From positions 1 through 5,247 of the forward strand of contig JAPUJD010000078.1 in the NCBI GenBank assembly GCA_027296385.1: a stretch of DNA of 5,247 bases, read 5' to 3'. A program made the translations under genes and the position numbers. The notes under the pieces are model-generated. The model was not told the DNA's origin and made no database searches. It saw nothing but the letters and a program-made list of their open reading frames with translations. Positions within the stretch are counted from its first letter, which is position 1; every line of letters begins with the position of its first letter. Positions 1 to 5,247 of the stretch are shown in pieces. This stretch comes from Acidobacteriota bacterium (GTDB taxonomy: Bacteria > Acidobacteriota > Thermoanaerobaculia > Multivoradales > JAHEKO01).

Positions 1-37
1 CCGAGATCCGGTTCAGGGTCAGCGGCGAGACGTCCAT
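1..37 (-). CDS. Possible 5' end of an unidentified gene downstream of tRNA-Leu (partial, strand uncertain)
   Basis: Read on the minus strand, an ATG at 37..35 opens a frame MDVSPLTLNRIS that runs off the left edge. All 12 of its codons end in G or C, as in the other genes of the window. A weak AGG lies 5 bases before the ATG, and the start is 16 bases past the CCA end of the tRNA, so it could be co-transcribed with it. The same bases read on the plus strand give an equally GC3-rich frame, EIRFRVSGETSILA, ending in TAG at 45-47, which would be the tail of a gene converging on the tRNA. The two readings share wobble positions, so codon bias cannot separate them. I do not recognise a protein family from so few residues; I slightly favour the minus-strand start. 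Confidence 0.3.
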   Translation of the reverse strand, partial: MDVSPLTLNRIS

Positions 38-53
38 CTTGGCCTAGAGAGGT

Positions 54-141
54 TGGTGCGAAAGGGGGGACTCGAACCCCCACGACCTAATCGGTCACAA
101 GATCCTGAATCTTGCGCGTCTACCAATTCCGCCACTTTCGC
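54..141 (-). tRNA. tRNA-Leu, anticodon CAG, CCA encoded
   Basis: This is a class II leucine tRNA that decodes CUG. On the minus strand the 7-bp acceptor stem is GCGAAAG (141..135) with CTTTCGC (64..58), followed by discriminator A (57) and a genomically encoded CCA (56..54). The D-loop contains the conserved TTGGTAGAC. The anticodon stem CAAGA/TCTTG closes the loop TTCAGGA (109..103), giving anticodon CAG at 107..105. A long variable arm pairs GACC with GGTC, as expected for Leu. The T arm is GGGGG-TTCGAGT-CCCCC (81..65). The gene is transcribed away from rnr, and all arms look intact. Confidence 0.97.
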
Positions 142-150
142 CCGGACGCG

Positions 151-156
151 ATTCTA
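151..156 (-). promoter_or_regulatory. Possible -10 box of the tRNA-Leu promoter
   Basis: On the minus strand TAGAAT (156..151) ends 9 bases before the first base of the mature tRNA, so transcription would start only a base or two ahead of it. It matches the TATAAT consensus at 5 of 6 positions. I see no convincing -35 hexamer 16-18 bases further upstream, which is why confidence is limited. Confidence 0.35.
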
Positions 157-345
157 GCCTGACTTCTCATCGACTTCTACTGCTTGGCCCATCCTGGCTC
201 GGCCGGCCTCGAGTCCGCCGAGGACGAGACTCCCTACAGACCGCTACTCTACAGCCTGTTCGAGAACCCTCTTCCAGGTAGAGTGGTCGTGGCCATCGCA
301 GGCCCCTTCCCTTACTTGGGGTCTCTTCTTTCGCACCGCGGTGAC

Positions 346-361
346 TTCCGGAGTTCCGGAG
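346..361 (+). promoter_or_regulatory. Tandem duplicated Shine-Dalgarno element before rnr
   Basis: The octamer TTCCGGAG occurs twice head to tail (346-353 and 354-361). Each copy contains GGAG. The second GGAG (358-361) is 5 bases from the ATG at 367, a normal spacing, and decides the start of rnr. The first is too distant (13 bases) to serve the same ATG well. Confidence 0.6.
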
Positions 362-366
362 ACAAG

Positions 367-2553
367 ATGCCAGACCCCATTCCAGGTCAGACCGAGCTGC
401 TCAGAGAGAAGCTGGGCGAGGTCCTGGCCCAGGCAGGTCGCCGCGGTCTCAGCCGGGCAGAGATCGCCCTCCGAGTCGAGGGGCTGGCAAGAGAGGAGGA
501 TTTCGGACCTACGCTCGCCAGTCTGGAGCGGCAGGGAAGCGTTGTCGAGTGGAACAAGCGCTGGTATGCCTTGGCCGCGACCGATTGGTGCGCTGGTGAG
601 GTGCAGGGACTGGCAGCTGGGGACGCGCTGCTGCGCAGCGGCGCGGGCGACGAGGTCGGCTACTTCGTCCCCAAGCGCTATCTCAACGGTGCCCGGCCAG
701 GCGATCAGGTAATCGCCAAGCCGCTACGCGGCAGGCGGCGGCCCGGCCAGAGACTACCCCAAGCCGGGGTGGTCAAGGTGGTCGGTCGCGGCTTTGACCA
801 GCTGGTCGGGACTCTCGAACCGAGAGGTGGCAAGCACTATCTCCTTCCGTTCGACCGCCGTCTACGACTCGAGGTCGAGGTCGAGAACGGCGCTGCGATC
901 CGAGAGGGGACCTTCGTGGTCGTGGCAGTGGATCACAAGGGCTCCTCGCGGCTGGGGCCGCTCTTGGGGCGGGTCGAGCGCGAGCTCGGATCAGCCAACG
1001 ACCCGGGCGTCGACGCCGAAGTCGTCGTCACGCACTACGAGCTCCCGACCTCCTTCACAGCTGCCGCCGAGGCCGAGGCGGACGCCCTCCCGGGAAGCCC
1101 GGACGAGCCCGAGTTCGCCGGCCGGCGCGACCTGCGCGGCGAGCTGACGGTGACCATCGACGGAGTGCACGCCAGGGACTTCGACGACGCCATCAGCGTT
1201 GGCCAGCGCGACGACGGTTCCTTCGACCTCGCCGTGCACATCGCCGACGTCGCCCACTACGTAGCGCTGGGGAGCGCCCTCGATGTCGAGGCCTATCGGC
1301 GGGGCACGAGCGTCTACTTCGCCGACCGGGTCTTGCCGATGCTGCCGGAGAAACTGTCGAACGGCCTGTGCTCGCTGCGTCCCGGCGTGCCGCGGCTGGT
1401 GCAATCGGTGTTTCTTCACATCGACACTGACGGTGAGGTGCGGTCGCGGACCTTCGCCGACTCGGTCATCGAGAGCAAGCGCCGCCTGACCTACAGCGAG
1501 GTCTCGGATCTACTCGAGGCTCCGGCCCCCGATGTTCGCGCCGAGTACGGCGAAGTGTTGCCGATGCTCGGTCGGGCGGCAGATCTGACCTCGATCCTGA
1601 TGGCAAAGCGTGCCCGGCGCGGCTCGATCGACTTCGATCTGCCGGTCGGCGATCTCTTGCTCGACGACGCGGGCATAGCGGTCGGCGTCAAACCGAGCGA
1701 GCGCACGCTGGCGCATCGCATGATCGAGGAGTTCATGCTGGCCGCCAACGAGGCGGTCGCGGCCGAGCTCTTCGCCCACGCGGAGCCGGCGATGTTCCGG
1801 GTTCACGAAGTGCCGAAGCCCCAGCGCTTGATGGAGTTGCGCGAGGTGCTGCGCGAGCTGGACTACGACATGCCGGAGGATCTCGAAGGCCTGCACCCGA
1901 GGGTCCTGCAGGCGGCGATGACGGCCTTCGCCGGCCGCGACGAGGAGTCCTTTGTCGCCGCCCTGGTACTGCGCTCGATGCAGCGCGCGCGCTACGCCAA
2001 CGAGGACCTCGGCCACTATGCCCTGAGCGAGCGCCACTACAGCCACTTCACGTCGCCGATCCGGCGCTATCCCGATCTCGTCGCCCATCGAAAGCTCCGT
2101 GCCCTGCGATCCTCGGCTTCGAGCGCCCCAGGCGACGAAGCTTCCCGTCTCGCCGCCGTGGCCGCACATTGCTCGGCGATGGAGCGCCGCGCCGAGCGGG
2201 CGGAACGTGAGCTGCGCCGCTGGCGCCTGCTGCGCCTCCTGGCGGATCGGGTGGACGAGCGCTTGTGGGGGCGGGTGACGGGAGTCGAGCCCTTCGGCCT
2301 CTTCGTCGAGCTCGAAGAGTACTTTGTCGACGGGCTGATTGCGGTGCGGGATCTCGACGACGACTTCTACATCTACGATCCGGCGGGACACAAGCTCGAG
2401 GGGCGGCGCAGTGGTCGCACTTATCGCCTTGCCGACCGTATCGAAGTGAAGATCAAGGAGGTCGATTCCGTGCGGCGGCTGGTCGATCTGACGCCGGCGG
2501 ATGCAGGTCCTTCTCGACCGCGGCCGGGGCGCCGCCGGCGTCGCCGGAGCTGA
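367..2553 (+). CDS. rnr: Ribonuclease R (RNB/S1 family 3'-5' exoribonuclease)
   Basis: RNase R is a processive, hydrolytic 3'-5' exoribonuclease of the RNase II family that degrades structured RNA, including mRNA and faulty rRNA, in the cytoplasm. The 728-residue protein has the full domain order: an N-terminal winged helix (about 8-69), OB/cold-shock domains (about 75-225), the RNB catalytic domain (about 255-580) and a C-terminal S1 domain (about 634-709). The RNB signature IDGVHARDFDDAI supplies the metal-binding aspartates D265, D271, D273 and D274, with the same spacing as the family catalytic set. RGTSVYFADRVLPMLPE (312-328) and HFTSPIRRYPDL (560-571) are also diagnostic. The protein ends in six consecutive arginines plus Ser, resembling the basic tail of other RNase R proteins. 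I chose ATG 367 because GGAG lies 5 bases upstream and the winged helix follows at once. A frame open to TTG 184 adds 61 residues with no family resemblance. No clear promoter is visible in the 142-366 gap. Confidence 0.96.
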   Translation: MPDPIPGQTELLREKLGEVLAQAGRRGLSRAEIALRVEGLAREEDFGPTLASLERQGSVVEWNKRWYALAATDWCAGEVQGLAAGDALLRSGAGDEVGYFVPKRYLNGARPGDQVIAKPLRGRRRPGQRLPQAGVVKVVGRGFDQLVGTLEPRGGKHYLLPFDRRLRLEVEVENGAAIREGTFVVVAVDHKGSSRLGPLLGRVERELGSANDPGVDAEVVVTHYELPTSFTAAAEAEADALPGSPDEPEFAGRRDLRGELTVTIDGVHARDFDDAISVGQRDDGSFDLAVHIADVAHYVALGSALDVEAYRRGTSVYFADRVLPMLPEKLSNGLCSLRPGVPRLVQSVFLHIDTDGEVRSRTFADSVIESKRRLTYSEVSDLLEAPAPDVRAEYGEVLPMLGRAADLTSILMAKRARRGSIDFDLPVGDLLLDDAGIAVGVKPSERTLAHRMIEEFMLAANEAVAAELFAHAEPAMFRVHEVPKPQRLMELREVLRELDYDMPEDLEGLHPRVLQAAMTAFAGRDEESFVAALVLRSMQRARYANEDLGHYALSERHYSHFTSPIRRYPDLVAHRKLRALRSSASSAPGDEASRLAAVAAHCSAMERRAERAERELRRWRLLRLLADRVDERLWGRVTGVEPFGLFVELEEYFVDGLIAVRDLDDDFYIYDPAGHKLEGRRSGRTYRLADRIEVKIKEVDSVRRLVDLTPADAGPSRPRPGRRRRRRS

Positions 2554-2574
2554 TCCGGAGGTTGATCCGGGATC
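2552..2574 (+). other. Stem-loop at the rnr stop codon
   Basis: GATCCGGA (2552-2559) pairs with TCCGGGATC (2566-2574) around a 6-base loop GGTTGA, giving 8 base pairs with one bulged G. It begins inside the rnr TGA. No T-run follows, so it is not a textbook intrinsic terminator. It could protect the rnr 3' end or attenuate readthrough into the lipoprotein gene. It also overlaps a proposed -35 box, so the repeat may instead matter as DNA. Confidence 0.4.
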
Positions 2575-2592
2575 GCAAGCCTGCTGTAGACT
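2562..2592 (+). promoter_or_regulatory. Candidate promoter giving a leaderless lipoprotein mRNA
   Basis: TTGATC (2562-2567) and TAGACT (2587-2592) resemble sigma70-type -35 and -10 boxes with a 19-base spacer, slightly longer than the usual 17. The -10 box ends 6 bases before the GTG at 2599, so the predicted transcript would begin at or next to the start codon. That would explain why no Shine-Dalgarno is seen before this gene. The spacing is non-ideal and the elements are short. Confidence 0.4.
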
Positions 2593-2598
2593 GCGGCC

Positions 2599-3069
2599 GT
2601 GTCGCGCCGCGTCCTGATCCCGATCACCCTCGTCCTGGGCCTCACGCTGCCGCTCTTGGGCTGCGGTCGCAGCGCCCGCCAGGAAGAGCGCGACGCCACC
2701 AGCATCGAGGCGATGCTCGAGCAGTACCTGCCGTTGCTCGCTCGGGTCTACGCGGACGGCGACATCGAGTTGCTGCGGCCTTACGCGGTCGAGAAGGAGC
2801 TAGCCCGGATGCACGCCCTGGTCCAAGACCTGGCTGACCAGGGCCGCTACCTGGCGCCGGAGTTCAAGAGCGTGACGGTGGAGAAGACTCACGTCTGGAA
2901 CAACTCCAACGCCTTCGTCTCGACGCTCGAGGTCTGGAACGTGAGACTGCTGGTGCTGGGCAGGGACGAGCTCCTGGCCGAGGACCTCGACAAGAACTAC
3001 CGCGTCAAGTACCAGCTCAAGCGCAGCAAGACCGGCTGGCGGATCCTGTTCCGCGCCATCCAGGAGTGA
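2599..3069 (+). CDS. Small predicted lipoprotein of unknown function, possible NTF2-like fold
   Basis: I do not recognise a named family for this 156-residue protein. It opens with a short basic n-region (MSRR), a hydrophobic stretch (5-20) and a lipobox LLGC with the lipidated cysteine at C22, so it should be exported and anchored to a membrane. The mature part (about 134 residues) starts with a charged helix-like region (EAMLEQYLPLLARVYADGD) and ends with alternating strand-like segments, YRVKYQL...GWRILFRAI (134-154). A helical first half followed by beta strands with a terminal GWRI motif is reminiscent of NTF2-like or Tim44-like domains; that is inference from pattern only. The GTG start is the only one that keeps the signal peptide, since TAG closes the frame at 2587-2589. 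No Shine-Dalgarno is visible. Its end carries the Shine-Dalgarno of der, which suggests coupling. Confidence 0.85.
   Translation: MSRRVLIPITLVLGLTLPLLGCGRSARQEERDATSIEAMLEQYLPLLARVYADGDIELLRPYAVEKELARMHALVQDLADQGRYLAPEFKSVTVEKTHVWNNSNAFVSTLEVWNVRLLVLGRDELLAEDLDKNYRVKYQLKRSKTGWRILFRAIQE
3062..3066 (+). promoter_or_regulatory. Shine-Dalgarno that decides the der start
   Basis: AGGAG lies inside the last codons of the lipoprotein gene and is 8 bases before GTG 3075, an optimal spacing. It is too close to serve the upstream GTG at 3066, which overlaps its last base, and too far (35 bases) for the ATG at 3102. Confidence 0.6.
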
Positions 3070-3074
3070 GCTCG

Positions 3075-4403
3075 GTGGCCGAAGGCGAGGTCGGGCGTGC
3101 CATGGGCCGTGCGCCGACGATCGCCATCGTGGGACGGCCCAACGTCGGCAAGTCGACCCTGTTCAACCGCTTGCTCGGTCGACGACAGGCCATCGTGAAC
3201 GATCGGCCCGGGGTCACCCGCGACCGCATCACGGGCAGCTTCCAAGTCGGCCCGGAGCGGATGATTCACCTGATCGATACCGGAGGTCTGGTGCCTGGCG
3301 ACGATCCGATCGGACTCAACCGCCAGGTGCTGATGGCGGTGGAGGAGAGCGACCTCCTGCTCTTCGTCGTCGACGGCAAGGACGGGCTGACAGGGGCCGA
3401 CGAGCGGGTGTGGCAGGAGTTTCGGCGCAGCGGCAGACCGGCGGTCCTGGTGGTCAACAAGTCGGACACCAAGGCGGCGCAAGCCAACGTCCACGAGTTC
3501 TCGCGTCTCGGCCTGGCGTCGACGGTGACCGTGTCGGCAGAACATGGAAGGGGCATCGGCGAGCTGCTCGCGGCCATCGAGGACCAGGTCCCGGCCGCCC
3601 CGGGCGAGACCTGGAGCGGCGCGCCGCGGCTGGCTATCGTCGGGAGGCCCAACGTCGGCAAGTCATCGTTGCTCAACCGAATGGTGGGCGCCGAGCGCGC
3701 GCTGGTGTCCGAGCGCCCGGGCACCACCCGGGACCCGATCGACACCCTGATCGAGCGCGGCGGCAAGTCCTACGTGTTGGTCGACACGGCGGGGATCAGG
3801 CGCCGGAGTCGGGTGGAAGATCCATCCGAGGAACTGGCGGTGATGATGGCACGGCGCCAGATCGGCGACGCCGATCTGGCGATCCTGGTAATCGATGCCG
3901 TGACCGGGGTGACCACTGGCGACCTCGCCATCGCTGGCGCGATATGGGAGCTCGGCCGAGCCGCGGTCATCGTGGTCAACAAGTGGGATCTGCTCGACGA
4001 AGACGGGCGTGAGCGCCTGGACGACACGTGGCCACGGCTGGCGGGGCTCCTCGCGGCGCCTTGGCGGGTCAATACCTCGGCCAAGACCGGGCGCGGTCTC
4101 GACAAGCTGCTGCCGGCAGTGGAGGAGGCCTTGGAGTCGTACGCTTTCGAGCTGTCGACGGCCGCGGTCAACGACCTCTTCGAATCGATCGTCACTCGCC
4201 ACCGTCCCCCCACGCATCAGGGCAAGTCGTGGAAGTTCTACTACGCCACCCAGGTGACGACCCGGCCGCCGACGTTCATGCTCTTCGCCAACCGCACGAT
4301 CGATCGCAACAACAGCTATCGCCGCTACCTCGAGAACGCCTTGCGAGAGCGGCTCGACCTGCCGGGAGTCCCGATCCGACTGGTCATCCGCCGTCGCACT
4401 TGA
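3075..4403 (+). CDS. der: Ribosome assembly GTPase Der (EngA)
   Basis: Der is an essential cytoplasmic GTPase with two consecutive G domains that binds the 50S subunit and helps its late maturation. With the GTG 3075 start the protein has 442 residues, within the usual size. G domain 1 shows the P-loop GRPNVGKS (20-27), PGVTRD in the G2 region, DTGG (68-71) and NKSD (128-131). G domain 2 repeats the pattern with GRPNVGKS (190-197), PGTTRD, DTAG (237-240) and NKWD (302-305). The C-terminal KH-like domain (about 348-442) carries the family hallmarks KFYYATQV, PPTFMLF and SYRRYLENALRE. All nucleotide-binding motifs are intact. Alternative starts are GTG 3066 (overlapping the previous stop, no usable Shine-Dalgarno) and ATG 3102, which would place the P-loop about as close to the N-terminus as in E. 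coli Der but has only GAGG 11 bases upstream. Identity is certain; the exact start is not. Confidence 0.96.
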   Translation: MAEGEVGRAMGRAPTIAIVGRPNVGKSTLFNRLLGRRQAIVNDRPGVTRDRITGSFQVGPERMIHLIDTGGLVPGDDPIGLNRQVLMAVEESDLLLFVVDGKDGLTGADERVWQEFRRSGRPAVLVVNKSDTKAAQANVHEFSRLGLASTVTVSAEHGRGIGELLAAIEDQVPAAPGETWSGAPRLAIVGRPNVGKSSLLNRMVGAERALVSERPGTTRDPIDTLIERGGKSYVLVDTAGIRRRSRVEDPSEELAVMMARRQIGDADLAILVIDAVTGVTTGDLAIAGAIWELGRAAVIVVNKWDLLDEDGRERLDDTWPRLAGLLAAPWRVNTSAKTGRGLDKLLPAVEEALESYAFELSTAAVNDLFESIVTRHRPPTHQGKSWKFYYATQVTTRPPTFMLFANRTIDRNNSYRRYLENALRERLDLPGVPIRLVIRRRT

Positions 4404-4430
4404 ACTGGCGAGAGATCGGCGCGCCGGAGA

Positions 4431-4467
4431 GCTTGAAGCCGGCCACCCCAGCTCCTATACTTCAAGC
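4431..4467. repeat. Perfect 8-bp inverted repeat flanking the ihfA promoter, operator candidate
   Basis: GCTTGAAG (4431-4438) and CTTCAAGC (4460-4467) are exact reverse complements separated by 21 bases, with arm centres 29 bp apart. The left arm contains the whole predicted -35 hexamer; the right arm overlaps the last two bases of the -10 box and runs to the predicted start of transcription. A dimeric or cooperatively binding repressor on these arms would occlude the promoter. In RNA reading through from der the same arms could form an 8-bp hairpin with a 21-base loop. No protein that binds the site can be named from the sequence. Confidence 0.5.
4433..4461 (+). promoter_or_regulatory. Sigma70-type promoter for the ihfA-merR pair
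   Basis: TTGAAG (4433-4438) and TATACT (4456-4461) match the -35 and -10 consensus at 4 and 5 of 6 positions respectively, with an ideal 17-base spacer. The predicted start is near A4468. This is the best promoter match in the window. It sits in the only sizeable gap of the plus-strand series after rnr, so ihfA and merR probably form a transcription unit distinct from der, with or without readthrough. Confidence 0.65.
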
Positions 4468-4474
4468 ATCACAT

Positions 4475-4525
4475 ATGAAGTGGATTCTCAGGAAGTCGGG
4501 CGGCGACGCAGCGAGCAAGAACTGA
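4475..4525 (+). CDS. Possible 16-codon leader ORF in frame with ihfA
   Basis: ATG 4475 opens a frame for MKWILRKSGGDAASKN that stops at TGA 4523-4525, directly against the ihfA ATG at 4526 and in the same frame. The ATG lies about 7 bases after the predicted transcription start, too close for a Shine-Dalgarno, so it would be translated as a nearly leaderless message. ihfA itself lacks a convincing Shine-Dalgarno, so ribosomes ending at this TGA could re-initiate at once on ihfA. Fourteen of its 16 sense codons end in G or C, but that is weak evidence at this length. It could equally be chance in a 5' UTR, or part of a longer IHF interrupted by an in-frame TGA. Confidence 0.35.
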   Translation: MKWILRKSGGDAASKN

Positions 4526-4858
4526 ATGATCGACGACGAAACCAAGCGTGGTAGCCGCACCAAGGCCGACTTGGTCGACTTGGTCTATCGCAGCCACGGC
4601 GGGTTGACAAAGAGCGAGGCGGCCGAAGTCGTCGATTCGATCTTCCGCACCATGAAGATGAGTCTGCTCGACGGTCAAGCCGTCAAGATCCAGAACTTCG
4701 GGGTCTTCGAAGTCGTGCCCCGGCAGGGGAGGATGGGGGTCGACCCTTCGAGCGGCGAGCGCATCTTCATCCCGCCGCGCAAAGGGCTCAGTTTCCGTCC
4801 CGCGCACCGCCTCAAGGAGGCGGTGGTCAAGCCTGGCAAACGCGGCAGCGGCGAGTAG
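4526..4858 (+). CDS. ihfA: IHF alpha-like HU-family DNA-bending protein
   Basis: HU/IHF proteins dimerise, bind the minor groove and bend DNA sharply, shaping the nucleoid and assisting promoters, replication and recombination. The 110-residue protein aligns along its length: an N-terminal helical pair beginning TKADLVDLVYRSHGGLTKSEA (12-32), the core KIQNFGVFEV (54-63), the DNA-binding arm (about 66-84) with P74 at the intercalating proline position, and the closing SFRPAHRLKEAV (89-100). It is longer than typical HU (about 90) because of an 11-residue polar N-terminal extension and a basic C-terminal tail. The arm reads GVDPSSGE where most family members have GRNPxTGE. The FRPxxxLK ending and the downstream merR favour the IHF alpha branch, but HU-like naming is possible. 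Only ATG 4526 gives a complete N-terminal helix. The Shine-Dalgarno before it is poor. Confidence 0.9.
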   Translation: MIDDETKRGSRTKADLVDLVYRSHGGLTKSEAAEVVDSIFRTMKMSLLDGQAVKIQNFGVFEVVPRQGRMGVDPSSGERIFIPPRKGLSFRPAHRLKEAVVKPGKRGSGE

Positions 4859-4875
4859 GTCGTCGGGGAGCGCCA

Positions 4876-5247
<372 letters not shown>

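Noticed and set aside
256..284. Possible rnr promoter (CTGTTC-N17-TAGAGT) and the nearby GTTC-GA-GAAC inverted repeat
   Set aside because: The -35 match is poor and the 4-base arms are too short to distinguish from chance; no other convincing promoter was found in 142-366.
184..366. In-frame N-terminal extension of RNase R from TTG 184
   Set aside because: The 61 extra residues show no RNase R similarity or Shine-Dalgarno and have less biased wobble positions, while ATG 367 has GGAG at 5 bases and leads straight into the winged helix.
1510..2391. Long minus-strand open frame of 293 codons inside rnr
   Set aside because: It lies entirely opposite the RNB and S1 coding sequence, has no recognisable domains, and is explained by high GC removing stop codons from the antisense frame.
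2265..2837. Plus-strand open frame of 190 codons spanning the rnr end and the lipoprotein start
   Set aside because: Its translation is low-complexity Arg/Gly/Pro/Ala, and it overlaps two well-supported genes in another frame.
3136..3664. Exact 19-base direct repeat in der (3136-3154 and 3646-3664)
   Set aside because: Both copies encode the RPNVGKS P-loop of the duplicated G domains, so the repeat is explained by protein duplication and shared codon bias, not by a mobile or regulatory element.
4417..4426. Palindrome CGGCGCGCCG after der as a terminator
   Set aside because: It has no loop and no following T-run, and short GC palindromes are expected at this base composition.

Overview
The window is GC-rich (roughly two thirds G+C by eye, with third codon positions almost all G or C). 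It carries conserved housekeeping genes of a Gram-negative bacterium. The combination of an IHF-alpha-type protein followed directly by a MerR-type regulator, a short lipoprotein gene and high G+C suggests Acidobacteriota or a deltaproteobacterial/myxobacterial relative. That placement is an inference from gene content, and the sequence alone does not settle it.

Layout. Bases 1-53 hold the edge of a neighbouring gene whose strand is ambiguous. A tRNA-Leu(CAG) with an encoded CCA lies on the minus strand (54-141). A non-coding gap of about 225 bases follows. Four genes and a partial fifth then run on the plus strand: rnr (RNase R, 367-2553), a small lipoprotein gene (2599-3069), der (double-domain ribosome-assembly GTPase, 3075-4403), an ihfA-like nucleoid protein gene (4526-4858), and a MerR-family regulator (4876 to the right edge, incomplete).

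How the genes fit together. RNase R and Der both act on RNA or ribosomes: RNase R degrades structured RNA, and Der assists maturation of the large ribosomal subunit. The lipoprotein between them has no recognisable function, but its stop codon sits only 5 bases before the preferred der start, and the der Shine-Dalgarno lies inside its last codons, so the two are probably co-translated. IHF and MerR form a separate tight pair (17-base gap) behind their own promoter.

The most unusual part is the 122-base gap between der and ihfA. It has a good sigma70-type promoter (TTGAAG-N17-TATACT) whose two elements sit within or against a perfect 8-bp inverted repeat. Just downstream is a 16-codon ORF that begins about 7 nt after the predicted transcription start, is in frame with ihfA, and ends in a TGA directly abutting the ihfA ATG. 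A second possible regulatory arrangement, a leaderless GTG start behind a -10 box, precedes the lipoprotein gene. No mobile element, CRISPR array, phage gene or clearly novel multi-gene system is visible.
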